A stretch of 64,000 bases of DNA from Chrysomallon squamiferum (GCA_012295275.1 CM022665.1:23086002-23150001); one strand, 5' to 3'. Positions 13,020 to 25,520 are shown, counted from the stretch's first letter. Made by a program: numbers and translations. Notes: generated from the letters alone by a model not told the origin.

Positions 13020-14450
13020 AAAATAATTAGTTCTCAGGGATTCCAATTGTAATTTAATCTATAAATAACAATTTTTTTTTTTTTTTTTTTTTTAGTTTTT
13101 TCACCACTAGGATAGAATCATTCATTTGAAATTAATCTTTACGTTTTTGTTTCCATATCTGGAATCTAAAACGTAATAATGAAGAACAGTGAGCGATATG
13201 CTATAAACAGATGCACTGAATATTATATAGTATAGTTAGATTACTGGTTTAAATAATAATAATAATAATAATAAAGATACAAATATTTCTTACCTTTTAC
13301 AGCAACAGCAGCAATTACTACACTATTACAATAATAGTGATGATAGAGAATTATAGGGACAATTATTAATATTTTCATGAATATAAAAATATTGTTTGAA
13401 TATCCAGAAATTCAATAACACTGGAATGAACGAGCGAATGAATGAATGAATATTAATTTTATTTAACAACACCGCAACTCATTTTAATATAAGCGGTTAT
13501 TAGATGTCGGTCAGGTGTTCAATAACATTTGTTTATCTGCGTTACATATCTTTATACCGTTATTAGAACATCAGTGTTGAAATAATAAAAACAATACATG
13601 TAAAACGCAGTCTCATGGGTTGTTCTTGTCAGATGGTTACCAAGGACATTACAAGTTAAACTTAAGTACGAAAAAGTGACAGATGTATTAATTCCCATGT
13701 ATCAGACAACCAGACAGATACATGTCTTACACTTGAGGTTTATTCTGGTTCCTTTGTTCGAAACAGGCGAATGTCATAGTATCAAATATTTATAAGAATA
13801 TGAAAAAAGCAAGAAAATAAAAATAATAACAGAAAATAAAGTAACAAAAAAACAAAAAAAAAAAATAGCAGAAAGACAAGTAAATAAAAAACAATTTATG
13901 ACACTGAAATACGGATAAGCAAATGTCACTGTAATAAATAAACCTTCAATATTTTTCTGTTATGATTCTTTGTTTTAAATATCATATTCTGATCAGTGAT
14001 TCAAATGTGCTATTTTTCACATGAAGGTATTTCTTGATATGTTTTGGAAGATTTTTATTAAGCATTTAAGGAAAATATCAAAATAACAGATTTATTGTTT
14101 TAACGTTATACTTCTGTATACAGTTTCAAGCAAACAAAAACGCCAAACTCCTTCACATATACACGCATACATATACGCGCGCGCACATACACACGTAAAA
14201 ATAATATTATGGAGAAAGAAAGAACGAAAGAAGAAAATCTGGAGATCAAGGATCTGGTATTTCAAATACCCTAATTTAGAGTACGATAAGTTCACAAACT
14301 GTAACTTTCATTTCTTAATGAAGTTAAAATTAGCTTCAGTGAAAGATGATCATTTCTATACCCCCCATTCCAAAGAAAAAACTTATTAGCGTTTTCACTA
14401 TTTTTGTTCCAAGTAAAACTGATAGGTTATCATCTGAGTGTTTTCTTCTT
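13020..14450. other. AT-rich intergenic DNA
   Basis: Poly(T) at 13072-13094, (AAT)8 at 13252-13274, AATG units near 13433-13451 and an alternating CG/CA patch at 14166-14190. No gene. Confidence 0.45.
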
Positions 14451-14890
14451 TGATCAAGAAGCCGTTCATACGAAGATTTGCTCAGAGACAGGACAACCAA
14501 GTCGGGCTCCAGTAGAGAAACACTTCTAGACGTTCGATAACAAGAACTGGTTCGTTTGCGGCACCTGGGACAAAGACCCTTAGCTTGAAGTCAAGCATCA
14601 TTATAAAAACAAAAGCTCTTAGAATACCGCCGGGTGGCCCACACCTCATAGAAAGAGACGAAACTCGAACCCTGCTGGAGCAAATTGTCTGATACGGAAT
14701 GTATCTTTCTGTCGTGCAGTTTGTTTTCTCAGCAAATAGAGGTATCTTGAATCTAAGCTCTGGTTTCCTGACAGCGTCCCAAATTGATTCGTGTTTAGTG
14801 AAAAGGAAAGTTGATGCGATGAGCTAGCGAAACTTACACACGTCAAGTGGATACGTCTTTCTTTGCAGGTTCTTAACTGCGCTGAACCAT
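14450..14890. other. repeat-poor GC-richer island
   Basis: Unique-looking; includes the B-box-like site at 14661. A minus-strand 66-codon frame runs through it without protein-like character. Confidence 0.3.
14640..14700 (-). repeat. B-box-like relic (possible SINE)
   Basis: The minus strand carries AGGGTTCGAGTTT (14661-14673), close to the B-box consensus GGTTCGANNCC. No convincing A-box or tRNA fold accompanies it. Confidence 0.2.
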
Positions 14891-14899
14891 TTCAGATGT

Positions 14900-15780
14900 T
14901 ATAATTCCATGTTTTCCCAGTGGCTTTTAAATAAGAATGTACAGAAAATCTTTGAGGAGTGCTAAACGGAAAACAGAATGCATGACACGGGTTTTGTTTT
15001 CTGTTTTTGCGAATTTTGTTGGAGATATATATTTTAGTGAATTATATTTTAGTTAATTAATACTGTCAGTGGTATGCATTTAATAATAATATAATAAAAA
15101 TAAACAAGAGTTCAAATAACAGTTGTGTTTACTGCTCGGTAAGAAGACAATTGAACTAAATAATCCTTTATATTCAAAGCAAATCCAAGAAAGAGGTAAC
15201 ATTTCGTTTTTGTACAATAGAAAAATAAAACAAAACAACAACAAAACAAATCATATTATATCTTAAAATAATAAGGAAAATAGAGCACCAGTAAGTAAAA
15301 TTAAATTTTAGAAGGCAGTGATAAATTTCATTTTATTGTTATTATTATTATTATGATTATTACTATTATTAAAGTATTACACACGCACAAACGCACGCAC
15401 GCACAAATATACACATACATCACTGAATCAAAATACGAGATGACTCATATAGTAACCGGGTATTGTATGATTGCGAAACAAAATATATATATACATACAC
15501 AAACACAAATACAGACACAGACACACACACACACACTCACACGCACACAAACACTCACACACACATTTTTGTAAAGTTTTTAATTGCGATGAAGGTGTTT
15601 ACAAACAATATTCACAGTGCTGTCGATAAGTATCGAAATTTCTTTTTAATTCTTTTTTCGACAGAATAATATTTCGCAATCATACACTGCTCGGTTGCTT
15701 GCAAGCCGTCCTGTATATTGTTAATTATTAATGATTTAATTATAATATACATTTTGCAACACATTCAACATTAAAGAGCA
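14900..15780. other. AT-rich intergenic DNA with CA-rich tracts
   Basis: ATT units at 15335-15370 and a mixed CA-rich microsatellite at 15491-15565; otherwise nothing. Confidence 0.5.
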
Positions 15781-15836
15781 CACCAGACCGCTAGTCAGAA
15801 TTTACTTCTGTTCTGTGATGGTTGACAATTTCCGAC

Positions 15837-16060
15837 AGCTTGCCCTTTGTTCTTGGAGAGATTCTTCACAAAGTGAGCTCCTGTAAATCAATCAGGCTAT
15901 TAGTGTGGACTATTGAATTAGCGTTAGTTGCAAAATGACATTATAGCGCAGATGACATCAGTGTCAGAGAGCACCTTTGTCTGACAACCCCATTAAACAC
16001 TATCTGATCAACCAAATGCCATCAGAGTTGACAATGTGCCCTCAGGTTACCTCCTCGTAC
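15837..16060 (+). repeat. dispersed repeat family A, copy 2
   Basis: Second, indel-diverged copy of the segment at 549-780, carrying the same ordered blocks (CCTTTGTTCT, ATTGAATTAGC, TTGCAAAAT, AGATGACAT, TTTGTCT). Edges fade into unique sequence and no terminal repeats or tail are visible. Confidence 0.55.
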
Positions 16061-16109
16061 TTACACAGAATACTAACCTCCACGATGTAGAGATTTCAAA
16101 AGTTTAGAG

Positions 16110-16260
16110 ATGAAATATGGCTGTTCCTGGGTTCGGTCCCCGATGCCGACTCCTCTGGTTTAGTATTTATGTGAAATGTTGGAGGTTTTGGTGTGAAGTA
16201 TTGACATCATAACAGTCGGAAATCTAGTGCCAGTTTCAGATTCTATTGCTTAATAAATTA
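16110..16260 (+). repeat. B-box-like relic (possible SINE)
   Basis: GGTTCGGTCCC at 16130-16140 resembles a pol III B-box and is followed by about 120 bp of non-repetitive DNA ending in an AT-rich, then (AAAT)n, stretch, as in many SINE tails. A tRNA fold is not evident. Confidence 0.25.
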
Positions 16261-16304
16261 TTTTCTTAATAAGCTATCCATTTCTTTCTGTCTATCTATC
16301 TCAG

Positions 16305-16335
<31 letters not shown>

Positions 16336-16405
16336 ATATATAAGTCAATATTTTTATGGAGCAGTAACATTTATACATTCGTACATACATACATATGTTT
16401 GAATA

Positions 16406-16448
<43 letters not shown>

Positions 16449-16451
16449 ATA
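16305..16451 (+). repeat. two (AAAT)n microsatellites
   Basis: Tracts at 16305-16338 and 16405-16451 separated by TACA/CATA-rich sequence. Confidence 0.9.
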
Positions 16452-16459
16452 TTTATATA

Positions 16460-18055
16460 ATTATATATGTATGTATGTATGCATATACACGTTATTAATA
16501 AAAGTAAAATATAAAGCTACTTGATCAGTCCAATTTTTTTAAACAGTAAATGTTTTTCCCTGGATTTTTATTGATTTTATTCGTCAAATATGATAACGTC
16601 TAAATAAAACCATTAGATTTTTCTTTTCATTTTCCAATTCGTAGTAAATCATTAAATAACTGATTCTAATCTAAATCAAGATCTTAGAATCCAGATAACT
16701 ATTAAGTATTGAGCTTCTTAAGATTAATCTTCTAATCAGGGTCATATGCACCAGAATGACTTAATTTATTCCGTCGCTGTTGATTCGACATTTTGATACT
16801 GTTCACAATACAGTGATTTTTTTGGAAATTACTCTGACAGTTTTTAATTTCACAGTGCCTAACACTGAATAACCCTTTCTTTGAGACAGTAAACGCACTG
16901 GGAAAGAACACATGTTTATGCGAGTGATTATCAACTTTAATGAATCGGGGACACAATTGCCGTTGGTTTTAGTAAATGTTATTTATTATGGATGAGATTT
17001 AGTTTTCTGCTTTACGTGCAGATAGCAATAACCCAAATTATTAACATATTGCTTGATATAACGACTGTTTGTATTTGATGACACGATCCGTGCAAAGTAC
17101 TTCTCTGTCATAACATTTACAAATAAATAAATTATAAATACGTAAGTAGATAATTAATTTAACGAATAATATTATGATAAGAGAAAGAAAGAAAAAGAGA
17201 GGGAAACTGAAAGAAAGGGATACATAAATATAAAGATAGAAAAAGAAATAAAGGAATAGTGTGTGTGTGTTTGTGTGTGTTAATTATATAGACATACATA
17301 CACAGCTTTATTTAATTAAAAGATTACATCATGCAGAACACAAGTATTTAATGAAAATTACTTAACTGTTTTTTCTGTTAAAAATAAATAAATAAATGAA
17401 TAAATAGATAAATAAAATGATTAAATATGAGATAAAAAGACCGTGGGGCAAATATACAGAATTAATTATTTAAAACTGTCAAAACTTATGATGGTACCTG
17501 GATTAATATAATGGTAATTAAATAATTATTTTCATATGTAAAATATAATTATAAACGTATGCAGAATCAGCCTGCTTTATCCGCTGACTTGGTATCTGCG
17601 GGTTCGACCACGGTTCAGATATATATATATATTAACGTGCAGTTAATAATATTGTATTTTTATACAGTATGCTAGAAAGCTATAGTCAGTATTTTACATG
17701 GGTTTCAGAAATTCTTAGTAATACCTATAAGTAGGTTTTCACGTTTTAAATACGTGTAGTGTAAAATTATCTAACTGCATAAAACATGCATGTATGTGTG
17801 AATGTATTCATGTATATACATATATATATATGTACATACATACGTTTGTATGTATGTACGTATGTGTTTTGTGTTTGTATGTATGTATGTATGTGTGTAA
17901 ACAATGGTGACTACCAGCAGTGAATAGTAGTGGATGAAGTAGTAGTATAAAATGTGTTTGTTTAATAACCAATACAAAGAGTTTTAACTCCATCGCATTT
18001 ACTTTTTTTTTGTTTCTTCTTGTTGGTGTGGATAATTTGTATTACATTTAAATCA
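16460..18055. other. AT-rich intergenic DNA
   Basis: GAAA-rich patch 17178-17255, TG units 17261-17280, AAAT units 17383-17400, a B-box-like GGTTCGACCAC at 17601-17611 and a degenerate TATG tract 17785-17900. No gene. Confidence 0.45.
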
Positions 18056-18059
18056 AAAA

Positions 18060-18690
18060 TGCCTGTCATGGTCACAACCTCTTTTTATTTTTCATCCGCT
18101 GCCGCCAGATTAACTTGTTCTGAAAAGGAGTCAGAAGCCAAGCATGGCGGATAATTGACAAGATCACGACCTCGATTCCGCCTCATTGACAGTGATTTCA
18201 TTAGTGACTGATATTGAAACACCTAATAATATTTGGCTTTTTCCATTATCAACGTAAATACATCAAAGCCAGTGTTAGTCTCATGACGTCGTTTTCAAGC
18301 TTACGAGATAAAAAGACGTCAAATAGCTTTATACGGTGCTGGCGGATTGTTCACGGGAAATCACACACACCTCTCTTCCGCGCAAATCAAATAGTCCTCG
18401 CCTGGTGCACAGCGTGGCTCTAAGCCTGTAATGACTGCGTCGAGCAAAGTAGTCTCTATTACAGATTCCTGAAAGTTAGCCGTTTACCATGAACAACATG
18501 AAATCAAATTTCGTGCATCTTCATGTATCTCTTATTGATCTCCTGTGCTTTTCGCCAACGACCAAGAAAAGTTTAAGACGAAAGAAAGAAAAATTGATTT
18601 ACACTTGACTGTACGCCCTCTCGTGTCAAACATCCCATACCTAAGCCGATTACGTGTTTACGCGCCCGAAGCAAGAGATGAAAGCTAGCC
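18060..18690 (+). repeat. dispersed repeat family B, copy 2
   Basis: Counterpart of 1360-2090 in the same orientation, best matched from about 18190. Shared blocks: ATTTGGC, TTAGTCTCA, AAATCACACA, AACATGAAATCA, GATTTACACTTGA. It is followed by a perfect POU octamer ATGCAAAT at 18716-18723. Relics of an old transposable element are the simplest reading. Confidence 0.5.
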
Positions 18691-18894
18691 TTCTTAAGAC
18701 GAATTTTCGATTCGTATGCAAATTAAACAGCCGAAGGAGTGAAATGTAGAAAATTACAGTGCAGGATAATTAAAAGGCAACTTCTAAGTATAATAATAAT
18801 AATAAAGTGAATGTATGTTTTCATTACTATATGCAGTCATATTTTATGTACACACACGTATTCACCCAACCATCATATGTAGATATATACATGC

Positions 18895-18940
18895 GCACAC
18901 ACACACACACACACACATACATATATATATACATACACTC
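18895..18940 (+). repeat. (AC)n(AT)n microsatellite
   Basis: About 11 AC units followed by short AT/CATA units. Confidence 0.85.
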
Positions 18941-19289
18941 ATACAAACATTACGCATATGACGTACTGGCTCACGTATATACAAATAACTGCAAGAACTA
19001 TTTTGTCTGGATTTTCCAACACTGACTATTATTTTGATGTGCACAGAAACATTATCTGTAATAATAAAATGATCCACAGAAGAGATGACAAATTCGAGTA
19101 AATAGATAGTGTTTTTTTTTTATTGTTTTGTTTTTACTTTTTTATTTTTTTAATCTTGTTTTTATGTATTTATTTTAAATCAACAAAAGAAATAAAACAG
19201 TCTAGAAGAAAACAAAACAAAAATTCAAACGCAGTAAGCACATTTATTAAAAGAAAACACTTAGGAATATATTTTTAATCTCAGTGACC

Positions 19290-19960
19290 TACATTTTTTG
19301 CAAACCAGCATGGCGAACCAGACGTCTAAAGAAATAACAGGATGTATTTTTGATTAAGACTGCAAGTACAGAAATAAAGTGTTGACAGCTTACTAATAAC
19401 ACATCATGACAATATCAGAGGTCTTAAAAAAAACAACTTAATTGGGCGATGAGACGTCGAAAATCGACCAGAGCCGTGGTTTGTTCCTTGGAGGTCTGTT
19501 CTCACTACAAGGCTGCCTTCCGTCCAAGAAGGTATCTTGTGGATTTCAGGAGCTTGTAATTGCAGGAAAGCACGGAATCTTGGATTAAACCTACTCATAT
19601 CCACTGCGACCGCTGGTTGATGCGACGTGATGTGGATGTAATTGCCTCATCCGCCGTCTGGGACAGTCTCATGGGTAATGAAGCCATCGTATTATGACAA
19701 GCTCATGACTAGAAGAGAGTGAGATGGCAAATCCGTAATAGGCGAGCAGCAGGCGTCGCTTCCTAGGGAGGTCCCTTGGGAAGGGGGATAATTCTTGTAG
19801 CATTTACTCGAGTCATTAGAATGAGGCGACTTTCCGCCACAAGGCTAAAATCAAACCCAGTCACGTCAGTAACTTTCCATTTCAGAGTGTTAAACTTTGG
19901 CTGTGACAGCGAGCTTGTTAAGGAGATATGACAAGAAAGAAAAAGCAAAGAATTATTAAG
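19290..19960. other. repeat-poor island (candidate control element)
   Basis: About 670 bp without microsatellites, clearly less AT-rich than its surroundings, with homeodomain-type TAATTG and GTAATGAAG motifs (about 19640-19685). Minus-strand frames of 61-66 codons lack protein-like composition. Confidence 0.35.
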
Positions 19961-19969
19961 TTTATTCTA

Positions 19970-20600
19970 TCGTGTCACTGCTGTCTTAATTGATTTTCGT
20001 CTGGCTTATTGCTAACAGAATGAAACGAAATTCTCAATTCAAACAGTTTTGTAACAAAACTATTTTTGAAGAATGCCAGTACAGATTAATTAGTGATCTT
20101 GTAGATTTATATAATTATTTCTAGAATTTCTGTATTATCATTACCATTACTAAGTAAATATAGATTGAAACTAAAATATAATCCAGTGTGTCTTAGATTT
20201 TTTAAATTTGTTTTTATTACTTTTTATTTGTTAATATTTTCTGCTATAAATAACGCAAATGTCTTTTGTTTTCTTCAGAATTAAAATGTTACCGTATTTA
20301 TGACGAATGGTTTTGTCTTTCATATTTTCTTCTTAAAAACCATATGCAGTTTAATGTTTTTCACAAACGGCAATATAGAGTTATTTTTGTCAATTAAAAG
20401 CATCGTACAATCGAAAGAATAGCAAAGGAAAATCATTTCTTTTCAGAATTCCTATTTGCTTTACTTTCTTTTGGTTTCAAAGTTTTTAAAAATTCCATCA
20501 ACGTTTACTTGGATGGAAAAGATTCAGGTTTTATCAAACAACAAATCAAAGCCATCTAATTATATTCTAGTAACAAAACCAACATCTACTACGACGTTTT
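19970..20600. other. AT-rich intergenic DNA, nothing recognised
   Basis: No repeats or frames of note. Confidence 0.45.
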
Positions 20601-20890
20601 CAAATCGATGTGGAAAATCCATTTTTGCGGTTTGTTTCGTCTGAGTACCTTTTCTGAATTACTTTTCAGAAACCTTCCCAATCGCCTTAAAGACGTTAGA
20701 TTGATTGCTTTCAGGTCATTCCGGGTCGGAATGTGGAGGACATTACCCTTACCAGCCGCGATATTCCGGCATTTACTAGATTATATTACTTCTTTCAGTC
20801 TTTTACTAACTCCTATTTAGGATCGTTTAAGGTTGATCACGCACAAACAACAGAGCTAACAGAAACTTATAAACAGATTTGTTACGGAAA
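20600..20890. other. repeat-poor island with inverted TEAD-like sites
   Basis: CATTCC (20717-20722) and GGAATG (20728-20733) form an inverted pair with a 5-nt spacer, each half matching the M-CAT/TEAD core. Short frames in the region are not credible genes. Confidence 0.35.
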
Positions 20891-21029
20891 AAAACACGAT
20901 CGGCTGGACAATAACAATTTAATCAACACACTAATAATAGTAATCAGTGAGACGACTTGATAATAACGAAGTTAATGGTGTCACAAATAATATGAAAACT
21001 TTAAGTATGGAGTTACAAAAGTAATCGCA

Positions 21030-21180
21030 AACATTCAAGGAGTAGTAGCAGAAGAAATATTAGTAGCAGTTCAACTGCTGTGTAATTGTAATAATAATAG
21101 TAAAGTGTAGTAGTAGTAATAGTACTAAGAGTAATATGAGTACTAGTAACTGTAGTAACAAGAGTGACAGTAGCTGAATT
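21030..21180 (+). repeat. degenerate AGT/AAT trinucleotide tract
   Basis: Loose GTA/ATA units; heavily mutated microsatellite. Confidence 0.7.
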
Positions 21181-21349
21181 ATATATATATTAATATATAA
21201 ACCTCGTTCATTAAATTATTGCAACTAAAATATGATAATCACAGACACTACTAACTGGAACATAAAATTGTATGACTCTGAAATTTCGTTTTAATTAATA
21301 AATAAGCCAGCAAATGTTAAAAAATGTCATTTCACACACAAACATAGAA

Positions 21350-21870
21350 TGAACACAAGCGGAGATGATCTCCCTGGCGCATACCAGTTTGTTGTTGTTT
21401 TATTGTTTTAAAGAAATAACACACTTCAGCCTCATACACTTATGCTCACAGGCTGATAAATGAGTCTTGTTTTCCTTTAAGAGATTGTTTCAAGCTCTCT
21501 GTATCAATCTGACATTCCCTTCCAGTGGTTTAACGACTGTTTACGATTTTACGAAATTGCTCTTTGATTAAGTATACGGATAAATTCGTCTCGCTGTACG
21601 AGTTATATAAACCTGCCTTGGCCTATCTAAGACAAATCACACTGATCCCGAGAGAAACCACGTGTACCACACCAAAATAAACAATTGCTGTGTGTGTAGA
21701 TAACGGAGACAACATGTATCGTGTTAAGCCGTTGATGTTGTTCACTTGACCGAGGCACGACACAAAGAAACCATGATGTACAATATGATATTTTAGATTA
21801 AGCACAGATTGCGTTTGTTTAGTACTCGGATAGACGCAAGGAAAAGATGTACTACTATTCACAAGGCATT
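21350..21870. other. repeat-poor island with TATA-like element
   Basis: TTATATAAACC at 21603-21613 and the following 14 bp closely match 45936-45960. Also contains an E-box CACGTG (about 21659-21664). Possibly a promoter-bearing repeat relic or control element; no downstream gene identified. Confidence 0.35.
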
Positions 21871-22047
21871 ATTGCCGTAGTTATAATGATTTAAAAAATA
21901 GAAATTAAAAACTTGTGCTTTAGGAATAGATTTGAGTATTTGGTTTCTGTATTAAAACATATTAATCTTGAATTGAATAATAAAACTTATTGTTTTCGAC
22001 AGAGTCCAACAAAACAATACAAGAAAATAATTAAATCGAAACACATT

Positions 22048-22150
22048 CTCTATTTTTCTTTCTCTGTCTCTCTTTCTCTCTCTCCATCCCTCTTTATGTT
22101 TCTCTGTCAGTTTCTTGTATTGTCTCTCTGTCTCTGTCTTTCTTTTTCGT
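22048..22150 (-). repeat. degenerate (CT)n/TCTG pyrimidine tract
   Basis: C/T-only rich stretch with TCTC and TCTG units. Confidence 0.8.
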
Positions 22151-22199
22151 TATAACTTTTCTTAACCAAAAATAAAATCAAGTATGAACATTAATAAGT

Positions 22200-22640
22200 C
22201 TGCTTTTACTGTGTCGTGCAGTGAAAGAAAAAAAATCTCAGGTCATCATAAACTCAGTTGTATGATCATTACAAAATTTCAGTCTAATCCTCACAGACTG
22301 ATCAACTCACGCAGTCCTCCGTCATCCCCTGGGCATAAACCAGTCTGGACTCAGGTGATCTGACAGACAACAAATTGACAGTCACCCACACGAAAGCGGA
22401 TTGTATTAATCCCCTAGACTGACTGTTATACGATCTAGGATGAGCACTGGCTTAATCACTGACATCCAAACTGTGTGCATACAGCTGCAGCGTCTCACAA
22501 AAACACGCCAATTCCCGTAATGAGCAAAACACACGATCCTGATGCAGATAAGCCCGCAAGATACGATATCAACTTGCACAGCTCAAAAACTGTAATCAAT
22601 TGATTCCGCAGATTGTACTCTCAGACGTCATAAAAGTTCT
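22200..22640. promoter_or_regulatory. candidate enhancer island with K50-homeodomain and TALE sites
   Basis: Repeat-free block 12 kb upstream of SIX3/6. It has TAATCC at 22285-22290 and 22407-22412 (OTX/K50 type), TGACAG at 22361-22366 and 22376-22381 (MEIS/TGIF type), a perfect 12-bp palindrome AATCAATTGATT at 22594-22605 and a GACGTCA CRE-like site near 22624. Regulatory role inferred from motif clustering only. Confidence 0.35.
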
Positions 22641-22839
22641 TGATTCTGATTTTTTTTTTCTCTCACCCCTCTTTAAATTCAGTCTTTGAAGATTCTAGAC
22701 GACTTCATTGCTTTTGTAGTTTACAGACAACTCTTTATTTATTAAACTCACAAAGTTATTGCTTTTTTAATCGTAATACTTTTTCTTTCGATACAGAATG
22801 GAATATGCCAATGACTGAATTTAAATAATGCGCATCGTT

Positions 22840-22861
22840 TGTGTGTGTGTGTGTGTGTGTT
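22840..22861 (+). repeat. (TG)11 microsatellite
   Basis: Perfect TG dinucleotides. Confidence 0.9.
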
Positions 22862-22899
22862 TGTGAGTGATGTGTACGCGTACATGTATGTGTTAATGT

Positions 22900-23659
22900 T
22901 TGTACAAATAGCAGTGCTTTTTTGATTTTCAGTCAAATCTTAATTTATTTAAAGACACAAAATAAACCCAGAAAAATTATTCTTAGTCCTAAAACTATTA
23001 TTATTATTATTGTTGTTGTTGTTTTTGTTGTTATAATGTCTAACGGAACATATTAGAAAAAGGTTGAGATATAAAGAAAGAGAAAATGATGAAGAAGTGA
23101 ACAGCAACATGAAACAAATTATGAATTTTAGCAAGAAGGTTCTGTAAAATAGTTATCCAGAAAGATTTAGTATCTGAATTTTTCTTTTCTAAATTAATTT
23201 ATATCTGTAAATGAATAATGAAAGACTGAAATAAATAAAATAAGTAAACAATTGTTAATAATATAAAATAAAAACAGAAGGAAGAAAAGACGTAGTCCAG
23301 ATCTATAAAACAATACATATGATTTTATATATACATGCGGAAAGAGCACACGAATAATATTTTTACCTCTCCACACTCACTTTCTGTAGGTCTACTGTAA
23401 TTAACTAAAGTGCATATCGACTAAACTAGATAAAACAACATTTAATGTTAACCGCACCCGATATATAATTTTGAAATGAAAAATACTGCAATTAATCTAC
23501 AGTATAAAGCTAAATCTGTATTTAAATTGTTGGACGTAAGTAATAATGGATTAGAAATCATCGATAAAAAAATATGTATATATATAAAAAAAAGAACTTA
23601 ATTATAAGATCAACAATAAAGTATAGTTATCTTACAAAGGATCCAATTAAAAAGAAGTG

Positions 23660-23690
<31 letters not shown>

Positions 23691-23800
23691 TGGTTTAATG
23701 GAAAGAAATTAAAAAAAAAGAGTAAAAATTATTAAATTATTTAATACCAGAGTGTATAATAAAATATTTTTAAAAACTTGACGTTCATAATAATGTAGAT

Positions 23801-23832
<32 letters not shown>

Positions 23833-24700
23833 ACCCCATTTTCGATTTTAAAAACAAGCTATCTTCGTTACGAAAGCTATGCAAACTATACAATTACATA
23901 TTTCAGAATTTCATTATCAGTTAAATTGCTCTCTTCTTCCAATCAATAACGTTTTATTTACATTCCAATGAGGGGGAATAAAAAAAATGAAACCAAGTAT
24001 TATTATTCTTTAGATATTTTATCGATATTACTTTACGGAAGATCATGAAATCTTAATGAATGGATACATGGTAAAATTTTCCAAATATTATTAATAATAC
24101 TCTGTGTTTGAAATAATGGACTTGTCAATAATTAAAAAAAGTATAATACGGTAAATTTTACGATAAGAATAACAATAGCGACTTAATATGTAGGTAAATA
24201 ATGACCGTACTAAGGTAGTAATTTAAGTTCCGAAAGAAAAATCATTTTTATAAATGAGTAATTGTTGACGTATTAGTCATTTTAAACAGAGTGTGTAATT
24301 TGTTAAATATAATGATATCTTTCCATTTATGAAAAATAAAAAAAAATATATAAAGGAAAAAAGAAAGAAGAGGAAGAGTTAAATTAAAAACAGAGTTATA
24401 ACAAAATTATGTGACTTAAGAATTTGAGTCAAAAACAGTTAAATAAAATTAAAATTACAGTCAGTAAAAACAACAACAACAACAACAACAGCAACAAAAA
24501 CAACAAGAATAATAACAACAAAAAATAAATAAATACAGATTACGAAGTTTCTAGAAGAACGAAAATTAAAATATATATAGATAAACTGATAATAATAACA
24601 GCAACAACAACAACAACAACATCAGAACATAACAATAATAAAAAAAAAAAAAAAAAAAATTATAAAATAAAATAAGATAAATAAATAAATAAACAAATAA
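22900..24700. other. very AT-rich intergenic DNA with homopolymers
   Basis: ATT/GTT units 22996-23032, poly(A)26 at 23665-23690, poly(T)21 at 23812-23832, CAA units 24468-24500 and 24600-24620. No gene. Confidence 0.5.
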
Positions 24701-24709
24701 GTAAACAGA

Positions 24710-24769
24710 CAAACAAACAAACAAACAAACAAACAAACAAACAAACAAACAAACAAACAAACAAACAAA
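24710..24769 (+). repeat. (CAAA)15 microsatellite
   Basis: Perfect tetranucleotide tract, preceded by imperfect AAAT units. Confidence 0.95.
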
Positions 24770-24873
24770 TAAATAACATTTTTACCAGTTTCAAATACAA
24801 CCCGACATCTTCATTACGCGTGATTTTTATATTACGTTTTATTCTGTTATGTTAATTCACATTTGTTTTCCAG

Positions 24874-24983
24874 TTCATCTAACATCATGAAACCTGCACT
24901 GGGATGCTGCCATCGTGTCACCAGTCTGTCATCGAAGCCAATCGTCTCAGCCGAGATGCGTGTTACATCCCTGCCCAAGAACC
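24874..24983 (+). other. candidate exon of an unknown transcript
   Basis: A 110-bp GC-richer segment bounded by a good acceptor (atttgttttccag) and a consensus donor (gtaagtaatt). One frame (from 24875) is open throughout and contains ATG at 24887 followed by KPALGCCHRVTSLSSKPIVS. Two more donor-like sites follow at 25064 (gtaagt) and 25099 (gtaaga). It could be a 5' non-coding exon of SIX3/6, 9.8 kb upstream on the same strand, an exon of a separate or non-coding transcript, or coincidence. The encoded peptide resembles nothing I know. Confidence 0.25.
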
Positions 24984-24989
24984 GTAAGT

Positions 24990-25400
24990 AATTTTGTTAG
25001 GTTAGTCGAAACTCTGTCAAAAACGAGGTGTCGGGAACTGACGCCCCAAAACTGCTCGTTCCGGTAAGTCGACAGTATCTCGCATTACGTCAGATGCGGT
25101 AAGAGGTTCCCGTTGAAGAACAACAACGATGTACTCAACGTCGTGGTTTTGTAGGAGGAGCAAACACTGCACGGGATTACGCACCTGCATTGACATGTGC
25201 TGTCATTTTGGTAATCTGACATCTCTTATCAGGCCGAAAATCTCTGAGAACATCTTCACTTGGAAAGTGAAGTTTTAAATCTGCACACTCCATTGTGGGA
25301 ACATGCGCGGACATGGGAAATCCTCTGACTAGATTGTCGTAAATGAAAATGAAAATAGGATAAATAGCGGATTAATTCTTTAATTTGAAGGGGAAAAAAC
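24990..25400. other. repeat-poor island downstream of the candidate exon
   Basis: GC-richer DNA containing two further donor-like sites (25064, 25099). No paired acceptor or long frame seen. Confidence 0.3.
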
Positions 25401-25520
25401 AAAAATACATTTGGGAATGAAAAGAATAATACTGAAGGGGCAAAACAGTGGATGACGTACAAACACTAAATACATGTATCTATATCTGCATCAGTATCTG
25501 TATCTATATCTATCTCTCTG

